Assembly (NCBI RefSeq): GCF_025144145.1
Contig: NZ_CP083546.1
Span: 946,501-1,010,500 of the forward strand
DNA: 64,000 nucleotides
Direction: 5' to 3'
DNA from: Leisingera sp. M658
Lineage (GTDB): Bacteria > Pseudomonadota > Alphaproteobacteria > Rhodobacterales > Rhodobacteraceae
The translations under genes and the position numbers were made by a program. Below are positions 40,330 to 49,288 of the stretch, one piece after another (the stretch's first letter is position 1; the number at the start of each line of letters is the position of its first letter). Below the pieces are notes generated by a model. That model was not told where the DNA came from, searched no databases, and worked only from the letters and a program-made list of their open reading frames with translations.

Positions 40330-41322
40330 TCAGCTCGCAAATCCTTGTCCGAATTCTCGGCGGTAGGCGACTTTCATAGTTGAGACATTGGAGAAGCCGC
40401 AGGCCAGGGCGATGTCCAATACCCGCATGTCCGTTTGGCGGAGTAGGGATTTTGCGTGGTGTAGTCGCATGTGCTGGTAGTATTTAGAGGGAGTCAAAGC
40501 TGTGTGGATCTTAAACAGTCGCTCCATTTGACGTCGTGAAATATGAGCCTTCTTGGCAACCATTTCCATGGACAAAGGGTTTTCAATGTGTTCGCTCATC
40601 AGGCGAATAGCTGTTTTTAAGGCTTTGTGTCGTGATTCATGCAAGTCACCCGCCACGTTTTGAGGCTGATCGGACCCCGCACGAAGCTTAGATTGGCCAC
40701 ATTGCTGCAGCACCGCCAGTGCCAACGAGCGCCCCATGTCCTGTTCAATGAAACTGGCCGCAAAGTCCAATGCCGCAGTGCCGTCCACGCAACTCAACAC
40801 GTCTCTTTCTCGACAAAAAAGGCCTTCATGCGGAAGAAGGTGAGAATAGCATTCAGAAAAGGCGGATTTCTCGGATTGAGAGACCACAAATTGTTCGGAA
40901 ACCAGAACCCCCGCTTCGGCGAAAAGGCGGGCGCATGGGCCAATATAGCCGATCCCGTTTCCAAACCGTTTGCGTCGGCGGATCCAGTTGATAACAAGCT
41001 GCCGTTCAGTCGAAGAGGTCAACTCCCCGCCGACAACCAGGCTACAGCGCTGGCAACCTTCGGTGCCGAGCAGTACATCCTCATCGATATGAAACCCGTT
41101 AGAGCATCCAAAAGTGTCATCTTCCAGGGAAAGCACCCGCCAGCGAAACGCCTCGCGATGGGTCAGCGCATTGACAATGCGCAGAGGTTCCAAAAATCCA
41201 CCCAGAGTGAGCATCGATACCCCAGGCAGGACAAGAATATCGAATTCCCGGGTCAGAGCGAGCCTGTCCTGATCCAGCTTTATAACGCAGTGATTGGAGG
41301 AGATTGAACTTTGTAGTCCCAT
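40330..41322 (-). CDS. GlxA-type AraC-family transcriptional regulator
   Basis: A 330-residue activator with an N-terminal DJ-1/PfpI-like sensor domain (FDILVLPGVSMLTLGGFLEPLRI) and a C-terminal AraC DNA-binding domain with two helix-turn-helix units (MEMVAKKAHISRRQMERLF and VLDIALACGFSNVSTMKVAY). Proteins of this class, such as GbdR, control glycine betaine, dimethylglycine and sarcosine catabolism. Its position directly before the Ldh2-sox genes fits that role. Confidence 0.88.
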   Translation of the reverse strand: MGLQSSISSNHCVIKLDQDRLALTREFDILVLPGVSMLTLGGFLEPLRIVNALTHREAFRWRVLSLEDDTFGCSNGFHIDEDVLLGTEGCQRCSLVVGGELTSSTERQLVINWIRRRKRFGNGIGYIGPCARLFAEAGVLVSEQFVVSQSEKSAFSECYSHLLPHEGLFCRERDVLSCVDGTAALDFAASFIEQDMGRSLALAVLQQCGQSKLRAGSDQPQNVAGDLHESRHKALKTAIRLMSEHIENPLSMEMVAKKAHISRRQMERLFKIHTALTPSKYYQHMRLHHAKSLLRQTDMRVLDIALACGFSNVSTMKVAYRREFGQGFAS

Positions 41323-41375
41323 GGGATCAATGGTTTCGCGCGTGATTGCAGTGTGTTGGATAGGATCGTTGAGGA

Positions 41376-42383
41376 TCAGAGTTGGGTGATCTTTTCGAGC
41401 AATGACTGCGGCACGCAGACGCCCTGGTTTCTATTTTTTGCTCTGGCTTGATACCGTCGATCGCCAGGCAGGCGGGCCCCATCAACCCCGGCGAGTTCTT
41501 CGAGGAAGCTGTCGCTATGGCTGCCCCAGGCGGCATCGCCAAATCTAGAAGGGTCCATGGCCAAAAAGAACATACCGCCCCGGGGCGGGCCGCCGTCACC
41601 ATTGTCTCGGCGTTTCGCTTCGACGCTGAAGGCTTCGCCAATCAATCCTGCGGCCAGCAGTTCGATCATCAATGCGATGGAGCTACCCTTGTGACCGCCA
41701 AAGGGCAGCATGACACCTTTGAGAACCTCAGCTGCATCTGTCGTCGCATTGCCATCTTGATCCAGCCCCACCCCGGGCGGCAGGGGCTTGCCATCACGGG
41801 CTGCAATCATCACCTCTCCGCGTGCCATGGCCGCCGAAGACTGATCAATGACCAACGGCGGCTTGTCTTTGCGCGGCCAAGCAAAGGCCATCGGATTAGT
41901 GCCAAAAAAGGGTTCCTGACTACCAGCCGGAGCGACCGCTGGAAGATAGGCAGTGCAGGCCAAGGCAACACAACCCTGACGCGCAAGGGGTTCAACATCT
42001 GCCCAAAGGGCCGAGAAGTGATGAACATTTGTGAGGGCCATCACTGCAACCCCGATGGATTGCGCATGCTCAATCAAAGCCGCCTGCGTCTGTTGCAACG
42101 CGAGCGGTGCAAACCCACCACAACCATTCACTTGGATCACAGCGGAGCCTAATGGCCCCGCTGTGATTTCTGGCCGGGCCGTACCGTTAGCTTTGCCGCT
42201 CTTGAGCGCAGCAACATAGCCTGGCAGGCGGAACATCCCGTGCGAATGACAGCCGTCCAGTTCGGCTTTGGCAATGTTACCCGCAATGGCTTGAGCATTT
42301 TCGGCGTCGCACCCATTTCGCAACAGGCAGGCTTGGCTGATACCTTGGATTTCGGTCTGGAAAAGAGGCTTTGACATGGGCAC
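41376..42383 (-). CDS. Ldh2/malate dehydrogenase-2 family oxidoreductase
   Basis: A 335-residue NAD(P)-dependent dehydrogenase of the Ldh2 family. The family motif DGCHSHGMFRLPGYV is at about residues 43-57, with His in the active site, and GGHKGSSIALMIEL near residue 232 lies at the cofactor site. Members act on 2-oxo acids or cyclic imines: pyrroline/piperideine-2-carboxylate reductase, malate or (R)-sulfolactate dehydrogenase (ComC type). Beside sarcosine oxidase a cyclic imino acid is likely. With the CuyA-like lyase in the same block, sulfolactate is another option. The sequence does not decide. Confidence 0.82.
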   Translation of the reverse strand: MPMSKPLFQTEIQGISQACLLRNGCDAENAQAIAGNIAKAELDGCHSHGMFRLPGYVAALKSGKANGTARPEITAGPLGSAVIQVNGCGGFAPLALQQTQAALIEHAQSIGVAVMALTNVHHFSALWADVEPLARQGCVALACTAYLPAVAPAGSQEPFFGTNPMAFAWPRKDKPPLVIDQSSAAMARGEVMIAARDGKPLPPGVGLDQDGNATTDAAEVLKGVMLPFGGHKGSSIALMIELLAAGLIGEAFSVEAKRRDNGDGGPPRGGMFFLAMDPSRFGDAAWGSHSDSFLEELAGVDGARLPGDRRYQARAKNRNQGVCVPQSLLEKITQL

Positions 42384-42405
42384 GACGGTTTACCTTTCTA
42401 CTTGC

Positions 42406-42990
42406 TTAAGCGGGTGACGAGATCGTCAGGCCAAAATTCCAGGCGGCATCTCGGAGATAGTCGAAAACGCTCATGGCCCAGGTGGTAGGGACAAAAAGAT
42501 CAAAGCCCTGATCTGAGGTGCGGTGGAACATCACTGCAACATGATGAATGCCGGATTGACGGAATTCCCCAACTGGAAATTCAGCCCGGCTGAAATCGAG
42601 CGCGGCAACCCGCTGCAGCACGGCTTCAACCTCAGCACCAGAGAGATGCAACCGGCACCGGGCATTCTCCAATGCAACCACCCCTGCTTGTTCGGGCGAT
42701 AATGAGGTTGTCAGACGGGCTAGTTGGTCCGGATCGTCATGCTGTATCATCACTCTCGCAGGGGCGATCTTGAAGATCGTACACCCTTTTGCCTCTTGGG
42801 CAGTGTGAAAGCTCAGCGGATGCGCCAGGCCCAAGACCTGTCCGATCAAGCTATCAAAACCCTCCCAGCCAGCGACCTGCACAAGGCCTCCAACAGGTTT
42901 CTCCTGCAGATCGACCAAGGTGCTATTGGTTTGGCCACCGTAGCTACCGGGCGTCATGACGGAGGTGAGTGGGGAATAGGGATCAGCCAT
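42406..42990 (-). CDS. soxG: Sarcosine oxidase gamma subunit
   Basis: A 194-residue gamma subunit of heterotetrameric sarcosine oxidase. The start at 42990 lies eight bases inside the end of soxA; the frame extends further upstream within soxA sequence. Last gene of the soxB-D-A-G order read along the minus strand. The subunit is structural, related to the tetrahydrofolate-binding T-protein fold, and completes the enzyme that converts sarcosine to glycine. Confidence 0.85.
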   Translation of the reverse strand: MADPYSPLTSVMTPGSYGGQTNSTLVDLQEKPVGGLVQVAGWEGFDSLIGQVLGLAHPLSFHTAQEAKGCTIFKIAPARVMIQHDDPDQLARLTTSLSPEQAGVVALENARCRLHLSGAEVEAVLQRVAALDFSRAEFPVGEFRQSGIHHVAVMFHRTSDQGFDLFVPTTWAMSVFDYLRDAAWNFGLTISSPA

Positions 42991-45961
42991 TTTGCCGCGT
43001 TCCTTCCGGATCAAAGAAATGAGGGGATGTGACCTTGGCCGTCTTTGTGCTGTCGCCCAAAAAATCAATCACACGTATCCTGTCGCCATGGCGAGCAGGC
43101 CCTTTGGCCAGGAAGCCCAGGGCGATGTATTTTCCCAAAGCTGGTGAATAGGTTGTTGAGGACACCCAGCCGAGCCCGTGGTTTTTGGTGCTACCACCCA
43201 GGTCATAGAGGATGGACCCGGATTTGACCCCCGCATCCCCTTCGATCTCCAAACCCACCAGAGTTGGACGATCCTCCGCCAACAGATGTGGGCGATGTTT
43301 TAGAACCGATCCAACAAAGGGCTTTTTGCGTGAGGCCATTTTGTCCAACCCAATATCGCGCAGGGTGGTGCGGCCATCCAGTTCGGGCCCCGCCACATGG
43401 CCCTTTTCGATGCGCAGGGTGCCCATGGATTCTGTACCATAGGGACAAATGTTAAAGGTGGCACCCTTTTGCATGATCTCCTGCCAGACCGCCTTACCGA
43501 ATTTTGCCGGGACATAAACCTCATAAGCCAGCTCGCCGGAAAAGCTCATCCGGTGGATACGGCAGGGAACATCCGCAATATCGGCATAGACAAAATGATT
43601 GTTCGGCATCGTATCGGCGCTCAGATCCACCATTCCGCAGACTTCTGTCAGCAGGTCGCGGGACTTTGGACCGGCGACGGCCATGGCCGCCCATTGATCG
43701 GTCACCGAGGTAACATGGACCTTGAGATCCTGCCAAGCAGTCTGCAACAGCTGCTCTGCTAGGGCCAGAACCTGTGCGGCATGAGCTGTGGTTGTGGACA
43801 TGAAGTAATCATACTCCCCAATCCGCGCCGTGGCCCCATCATCCAGCACAATGCCATCTTCACGCAGCATCGCGCCGTAGCGGATGCGCCCGATTTGCAG
43901 CGTTTTCCAGCCGTTGACATACATCCGGTTGAGGAACTCAGCAGCATCCGGTCCCTGCACCTGGATCTTGCCCAGGGTCGAGACATCCACCATGCCAACC
44001 TGGCTGCGCACATGCTCGGCTTCACGGCGATAGGCCGCGTCAACATCCTCTCCTGCTTCTGGGTAGAACCAGGGGCGGAGCCACAGCCCTGCCTGAGTCA
44101 GTTCAGCGCCCTGTTCCACATGCCAGTCGTGCAGTGGTGACAGCCGAGTCGGGCTGAAATGATGCAGGGCATCATTTGCGGCCAAAGCACCAACCGCAGT
44201 GGGGGTGAAGGGTGGGCGGAAAGTGGTGGTGCCCACCTCGGGGATCGTCATGCTGCGCAGTTCGGCCATTCGGGACAGGGCTGGCAGATTCGACAGCTTG
44301 CCTTGGTCGGTGGCCATGCCGGTGGTGGTATAACGTTTCAGATGTTCGACAGAGACATAGCCTTCGCGGTGCGCCAGCTCGATATCGGAGGTGCCGACAT
44401 CATGTTGCATATCCACAAAAGCCTTGCCTGCGGTCTTGCCGTTCTGCTGGGTCAGACGCCAGATCGGGCTGATCGCGCGCGCCCAATGATCGGCTGCACC
44501 CGTAGGGGCCGCAAGCGGGGTGCCGCCAGACGGATCTCCGCCAGCGGCAGCCCCCTGTGCGATGGAGTCGGCCAGGGAGCGAGCCGCTATCGCACTACCC
44601 GCCGCCTGCAGCGTCGGAATGGCATCATTGTCGGGAAGGAAGCAGCGCGCAGCCTCATCAAAGACGGGCTTTTTCTGGCGATGGCTCCACAGATGAACCA
44701 CGGGCGACCACCCGCTTGAGACGGCGATGAGGTCACAGGGCACAGAATGCGGCGCAGCAGTGGCGCGCCCTTCGGCGTTGATCGGCGCAAGCAAGGCACC
44801 AGTCACTGACTTACGCCCCTGGGCTGCGATAACCCCCGTGGTCGGCATCACCTTGCCGCCATGGCTTTGCAGCTGCTGGGCTAGATCTGCAGGGGCCTCT
44901 AGTCGAAGATCTGCCACCGTCACAGATGCACCGGCCTTTGCGAGATCAATCGCAGTTCCATAGGCGCTGTCATTATTCGTGGCCACGACGACAGTCTTGC
45001 CAGCCATCACCGCAAAACGGTTGAGGTAGGTACGCACCGAAGAGGCCAGCATCACGCCGGGGATATCATTGCCGCCAAAGGCTAGAAAACGCTCGATTGC
45101 GCCGGTTGCCATCACCGCGCGTTTGGCACTGATCTTCCAATAGACCTGCCGGTTCTGGTTATCAGGTACATGACGAACATGGTCCCATACCCGTTCGACA
45201 GCTCCGTAAACGTCACTGTCATAAGCACCAAAAACCGTTGTCCGTTTGAGAATGCGGACATTGTTCATTGCTTCCAGTTCATTACGGGTATCTTCCAACC
45301 ATTTGTCGCTGTCACTGCCTACCGGATTGGACAATAGCGAGCCGCCAAGCTCAAAATCCTGTTCGGCCAAAATAACCCTCTCGCCTTTGCGACCAGCAGC
45401 CAAGGCCGCGCTTAGACCTGCCGGCCCTGCACCAATCACCAGAAGGTCACAATAGGCATTTGTCTTTTGATAGGTATCGGGATCATTCTGATGAACACCA
45501 AAGCCCATACCTGCGGCCTTGCGAATGAAAGTTTCGCAGTACATCCAGAATTTGGTGCCATTGAAAGGACCAATAAAAGTCTTGTAGTAAAAGCCAGCAC
45601 TTAGGAATGGAGCAATTATTCGGGTCGCACTCTGGGCATCGAACCGGACATTTGGCCAGGCATTTTGGCCAGCTGCTTGCAACCCGTCATAAGCTTCAAG
45701 CGTGGTGGCGCGAGTATTGGGTTCGCTATGGGCACCCTGGCCCAATTGTACCAAAGCATTGGGCTCTTCGACGCCGGCGCTATAGATGCCACGGGGGCGA
45801 TGATATTTGAAACTACGGGCAACAATTCCGGTATCAGCAGCCAAGAGCGCTGAAGCCAGCGTGTCTCCGGTATGTGCGGGGATTGCGCGACCATCAAAAA
45901 GGACCGTTACGGTCGAGGTGCGGTCAATGCGCCCGCCCTGGGGCAAACGTTCGGCGCTCAT
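42983..45961 (-). CDS. soxA: Sarcosine oxidase alpha subunit
   Basis: A 992-residue alpha subunit. It has an N-terminal ferredoxin-like region (VTVLFDGRAIPAHTGDTLAS), an NAD-binding Rossmann domain (CDLLVIGAGPAGLSAALAA), then a C-terminal aminomethyltransferase (GcvT-like) domain from about residue 600 that takes the one-carbon unit to tetrahydrofolate. Full length. The ATG at 45961 overlaps the soxD stop by four bases. The enzyme demethylates sarcosine to glycine, producing 5,10-methylene-tetrahydrofolate and hydrogen peroxide. Confidence 0.95.
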   Translation of the reverse strand: MSAERLPQGGRIDRTSTVTVLFDGRAIPAHTGDTLASALLAADTGIVARSFKYHRPRGIYSAGVEEPNALVQLGQGAHSEPNTRATTLEAYDGLQAAGQNAWPNVRFDAQSATRIIAPFLSAGFYYKTFIGPFNGTKFWMYCETFIRKAAGMGFGVHQNDPDTYQKTNAYCDLLVIGAGPAGLSAALAAGRKGERVILAEQDFELGGSLLSNPVGSDSDKWLEDTRNELEAMNNVRILKRTTVFGAYDSDVYGAVERVWDHVRHVPDNQNRQVYWKISAKRAVMATGAIERFLAFGGNDIPGVMLASSVRTYLNRFAVMAGKTVVVATNNDSAYGTAIDLAKAGASVTVADLRLEAPADLAQQLQSHGGKVMPTTGVIAAQGRKSVTGALLAPINAEGRATAAPHSVPCDLIAVSSGWSPVVHLWSHRQKKPVFDEAARCFLPDNDAIPTLQAAGSAIAARSLADSIAQGAAAGGDPSGGTPLAAPTGAADHWARAISPIWRLTQQNGKTAGKAFVDMQHDVGTSDIELAHREGYVSVEHLKRYTTTGMATDQGKLSNLPALSRMAELRSMTIPEVGTTTFRPPFTPTAVGALAANDALHHFSPTRLSPLHDWHVEQGAELTQAGLWLRPWFYPEAGEDVDAAYRREAEHVRSQVGMVDVSTLGKIQVQGPDAAEFLNRMYVNGWKTLQIGRIRYGAMLREDGIVLDDGATARIGEYDYFMSTTTAHAAQVLALAEQLLQTAWQDLKVHVTSVTDQWAAMAVAGPKSRDLLTEVCGMVDLSADTMPNNHFVYADIADVPCRIHRMSFSGELAYEVYVPAKFGKAVWQEIMQKGATFNICPYGTESMGTLRIEKGHVAGPELDGRTTLRDIGLDKMASRKKPFVGSVLKHRPHLLAEDRPTLVGLEIEGDAGVKSGSILYDLGGSTKNHGLGWVSSTTYSPALGKYIALGFLAKGPARHGDRIRVIDFLGDSTKTAKVTSPHFFDPEGTRQNG

Positions 45962-46224
45962 TTCGCGTGCTCCTGTGCAAGTTTGCACCCAAAAACTTCA
46001 TGTGTGGCAGTGTCGCGTTCCACAACAAGCCACTGTCGGCACCCCAAAACGTGATGCCAGAGTTCTTTGTGCGGCCCCTTTGGATTGTCCCGGATGAACA
46101 CATATTCCACCCAAGCTTTGGGATCGCTTTCGTTCATCGCGGGGCGTTTGACCGTGGCGTCTCCCAAATAGGAGAACTCGGTCTCGTCCCGCAGCCCGCA
46201 GACCGGGCAGTTCAGCTTAATCAT
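45958..46224 (-). CDS. soxD: Sarcosine oxidase delta subunit
   Basis: An 88-residue delta subunit. It begins LNCPVCGLRDETEFSYLGD, where the Cys pair joins later Cys/His residues (WHHVLGCRQWL) to bind zinc, and contains the conserved YVFIRDNPKGPHKELWHH block. It starts 10 bases after soxB and overlaps soxA. The frame open further upstream is soxB sequence in another frame. Confidence 0.93.
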   Translation of the reverse strand: MIKLNCPVCGLRDETEFSYLGDATVKRPAMNESDPKAWVEYVFIRDNPKGPHKELWHHVLGCRQWLVVERDTATHEVFGCKLAQEHAK

Positions 46225-46234
46225 GTCTCTGACC

Positions 46235-47491
46235 TCATTGCAGGTTGGGTTGCGGACCGTGCGCTTTTTCGTCGATTTGATAGCCACGTTCAAAGCGCGA
46301 CAGGGTGAATTCGGCGTTGTCCTTGTGAGGTTCGTCTTTGGCCATGGTCCAGGCAAAGCACCAACCACCTGCTGGCGTCGCCTTAAAGCCGCCGTAACAC
46401 CAGCCACCATTGAGATAGAGGCCTTCGACCGGCAATTTGGAGATAATGGGCGAGCCATCCATGGTCATATCCATGGCCCCGGCCCAGTGACGCAGCAGCC
46501 GCAGACGCGAAATGGAAGGCACCAGGGATTTGGCTGCCGCCATTGTCGCATCCACAATCGGCATGCCGCCGCGCTGTGCGTAGCTGTTGTAGCCATCCAG
46601 ATCACCGCCAAGCACCAAACCACCTTTATCAGACTGGCTGATGTAGAAATGCGCAGCACCAAAGCTTACGACATTATCGATAAATGGTTTGAGAGGCTCG
46701 GTTACAAAGGCCTGAAGAGAATGTGTCTCGATGGGCAGTCTAAGACCGGCCTTTTCGGTCAATTGAGTCGTGTTCCCAGCCACTGCCAGGCCCACCTTTG
46801 GGGCACGGATATTGCCTCTGGTGGTTTCGACACCGACAACGCGGTTTCCCTCCCACAAGAAACCTTTGACCTCGCATTGCTGGATGATGTCGGCTCCAAG
46901 CTGGTCAGCACCTCGCGCATAGCCCCAAGCCACAGCATCGTGACGCGCCGTGCCGGCTCGGCTTTGAAACAGTGCGCCATGGATCGGAAAGCGAGCATTT
47001 GGCGTATAATCCAGGTAGGGCAGCCGCCGCTGCACTTCGGCCCGGTCGATCAACTCGGCGTCAATGCCATGAGCCCGCATGATATTACCGCGCCGCCGTA
47101 GCCCGTCCAACTGAGCCGGCGAATGACCAAGGTGAAACTGCCCACGCTGGGACATCATCACGTTATAGTTCAAATCCTGGCTTAGGTTCTCCCACAGCTG
47201 CATGGAGCGCTCATAGAACATGGTATTGCCAGGCAGCATGTAGTTTGAGCGCACAATGGTTGTGTTGCGCCCGGTGTTGCCGCCGCCGAGCCAACCCTTT
47301 TCCAAGACTGCTACATTTCTGATGCCGTGCTCTTTTGCCAGATAGTAGGCCGTTGCGAGGCCGTGCCCGCCGCCCCCTACGATAACTGCGTCATAACTGG
47401 GTTTGGGATCAGGATCGCGCCAGGCGCGCGACCAGCCAAGGTTGCCACCAAGAGCTTTTCTGAACACTTCAAAGGCGGAATAGCGTGACAC
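46235..47491 (-). CDS. soxB: Sarcosine oxidase beta subunit
   Basis: A 418-residue beta subunit holding FAD and the covalently bound FMN at the subunit interface. The dinucleotide motif VGGGGHGLATAYYLA is at about 37-51 and the NTGRNTTIVRSNY block follows. The C-terminus (GWCYGGFKATPAGGWCFA) is typical. It is the first gene of the sox operon, with a promoter in the 137-base region shared with the divergent rpiR-type gene. Confidence 0.95.
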   Translation of the reverse strand: MSRYSAFEVFRKALGGNLGWSRAWRDPDPKPSYDAVIVGGGGHGLATAYYLAKEHGIRNVAVLEKGWLGGGNTGRNTTIVRSNYMLPGNTMFYERSMQLWENLSQDLNYNVMMSQRGQFHLGHSPAQLDGLRRRGNIMRAHGIDAELIDRAEVQRRLPYLDYTPNARFPIHGALFQSRAGTARHDAVAWGYARGADQLGADIIQQCEVKGFLWEGNRVVGVETTRGNIRAPKVGLAVAGNTTQLTEKAGLRLPIETHSLQAFVTEPLKPFIDNVVSFGAAHFYISQSDKGGLVLGGDLDGYNSYAQRGGMPIVDATMAAAKSLVPSISRLRLLRHWAGAMDMTMDGSPIISKLPVEGLYLNGGWCYGGFKATPAGGWCFAWTMAKDEPHKDNAEFTLSRFERGYQIDEKAHGPQPNLQ

Positions 47492-47528
47492 GCGAAACAG
47501 GCTCCATATTGAGGTTTATTTTGCCATA

Positions 47529-47555
47529 TGATACATACATGTTCTTAATGTATCA
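47529..47555. promoter_or_regulatory. Candidate operator between soxB and the RpiR-type gene
   Basis: Perfect inverted repeat TGATACAT / ATGTATCA separated by 11 bases in the divergent promoter region. The word TATGATACAT recurs in the promoter region of the MmgE/PrpD-TRAP operon at 53725-53734, so one regulator, probably the RpiR-type protein, may control both units. Confidence 0.5.
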
Positions 47556-47628
47556 ATTGATCTTTTAGATATTGGACAGATTTCTTATGGTGAGTTAACA
47601 AATCAACTGACAGGTAGCAGGAGTGGCC

Positions 47629-48483
47629 ATGCCGACTATTATCGACCGAATTTTGAACGAACTTCCTGATTTGCCAAAAAAGCTCAGGGTGGCAGCCAAG
47701 TTTGCCGTCGACCGCCCGGATCGAATGGCCTTTGGCTCGATGCGGGCAGTCGCAACTGAAAGCGGTGTGTCCTCGCCTACGATGCACAGACTGGCGCGAT
47801 ATTTCGACTATGAAAGCTATGATGAGTTCAAAACCCAGTTTCAGACAGAAGTTGCCGCGAGCAGTTTCAGTACCCGTGCGGAAAAGCTCTATGAATCTCG
47901 CGTAGAAACGGCAGCTGAACCGCTACTGAAAGGGCTGCAGGACGCTGCGCGTGAAAACATTGACGCCGGTTTCCAGAACAACCCGATCGAAACGCTGCAA
48001 GCCATTGGCGACACGATTCGCACTGCCAGGACGACTCACATCGTGGCGACCGGGTCGATGGCCTGGGTTGCGGCCCATCTAGAGGCAACAGGTGGCATTG
48101 CCTTTCCAGGTCTTCGCATGACACGTTCGGGTGTTGCCAGCGCGATTGAAACACTAGCCACTGTGCAGGAAGGTGATGCGGTGATAGCAATCGCAGTTTC
48201 CCCATATGCCAAATCTGCAATCGAAGCCCTTGAATACGCTAGGGATATCGGCGTCACCACTCTGGCAATCACCGATCGGCGCAGCTCTCCTTTGGTCGGA
48301 ATTGCCTGCCATAGCATCATCGCGCCCACGAACAGTCCGCATTACTACCCTTCGGTGGTGTCGATCTGTTCCTTGGTCGAAGCTGTCCTGGCCTTTGCGG
48401 TTGCTGACAGCGCCGGAGGAGCTATTGGGCGCATCGAAAAAGTGGTGTCTCTGCGAAAGCAAAGCGGGGCCTATCTGGAATGA
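47629..48483 (+). CDS. MurR/RpiR-family transcriptional regulator
   Basis: A 284-residue regulator with an N-terminal RpiR helix-turn-helix domain (MRAVATESGVSSPTMHRLARYF) and a C-terminal SIS domain that senses a phosphorylated or related small ligand (IVATGSMAWVAAHLEA, DAVIAIAVSPYAKSAIEAL). The ATG at 47629 follows AGGAG; a GTG two codons earlier overlaps that site and is less likely. It is divergent from the sox operon and faces the hydrolase-TRAP operon. Confidence 0.88.
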   Translation: MPTIIDRILNELPDLPKKLRVAAKFAVDRPDRMAFGSMRAVATESGVSSPTMHRLARYFDYESYDEFKTQFQTEVAASSFSTRAEKLYESRVETAAEPLLKGLQDAARENIDAGFQNNPIETLQAIGDTIRTARTTHIVATGSMAWVAAHLEATGGIAFPGLRMTRSGVASAIETLATVQEGDAVIAIAVSPYAKSAIEALEYARDIGVTTLAITDRRSSPLVGIACHSIIAPTNSPHYYPSVVSICSLVEAVLAFAVADSAGGAIGRIEKVVSLRKQSGAYLE

Positions 48484-48519
48484 TAACCCCCGCCTTAAGA
48501 TCTATCATGTGCGCTTTTC

Positions 48520-49278
48520 TTAGCCGCGATCTACGGTAAGAAACTCGCGCAACGAGATGTTGAACAGATCGCTTTTTTCCAGGTGAACGCAATGGGCACC
48601 ACCGGAAATGAGGTTTAGACTTGCATTCTTGATACCAGAGGCAAGCTGCACCAAGCCCGGAACACCATAAGAGCGATCCTTATCGCCGGAAATCACCAGA
48701 ACCGGCATTTCCAGTTCCGACAAGCGCTCTGTCACATCCCAGGTTTGAAAGGCCTTGAGTGATCCCAGAACCGCGGCTTCGCTCGCCCCGGCACCTGCTC
48801 CCAGGCAGAAGGGATACATCGGCGCCCTATCATAATCGACAAACCAAGTTGCAGACACTCGCTTAGCCAAAGCTTCTATACCTTCGGCCTTGGCCCTCTT
48901 GGCGGTCTCGTCAAAGGTTTCAAAACGGCCAGGCAGATTGCCTGAACAATGGGTCGCGTAGAGCACAAGCTGCTCCACCCGGTCGGGATGATCCAGTGCA
49001 GTCTGAAGCGCAATCATTCCCCCCATCGAATGACCGAGCAGACTGAAGCGCTCGACACCCAGCTTATCCAATAGAGCAACCTGGGCTTGAGACAGCGCCT
49101 CGATCGAGTCCAGCGCCGGTTCCGCTGCACTGCCCGCATATCCCGGCAGATCTGGGGCGATCATGTCAAAGGATTGCCCCAGAGCGGCCATCTGGGGGGC
49201 GAAGTAGCCGCCCCCTCCCAGGAATCCGTGCTGCATGACGAAAGTCTTGCCAGTGCCGTATCGGTGATAGTTCAGCAT
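48520..49278 (-). CDS. Alpha/beta hydrolase
   Basis: A 252-residue alpha/beta-fold hydrolase. The oxyanion motif HGFLGGG near residue 17, nucleophile elbow GHSMGG, the acidic residue in VISGDKDRS and the catalytic His in GGAHCVH are present. The start at 49278 follows AAGGAGT. It starts 10 bases after dctM and is the last gene of the PrpD-TRAP operon, so it probably hydrolyses the imported substrate or an ester or amide intermediate. Confidence 0.85.
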   Translation of the reverse strand: MLNYHRYGTGKTFVMQHGFLGGGGYFAPQMAALGQSFDMIAPDLPGYAGSAAEPALDSIEALSQAQVALLDKLGVERFSLLGHSMGGMIALQTALDHPDRVEQLVLYATHCSGNLPGRFETFDETAKRAKAEGIEALAKRVSATWFVDYDRAPMYPFCLGAGAGASEAAVLGSLKAFQTWDVTERLSELEMPVLVISGDKDRSYGVPGLVQLASGIKNASLNLISGGAHCVHLEKSDLFNISLREFLTVDRG

Positions 49279-49288
49279 ATCATACTCC

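Noticed and set aside
42724-43032. Plus-strand frame over soxG
   Set aside because: Shadow of the sarcosine oxidase gamma gene.
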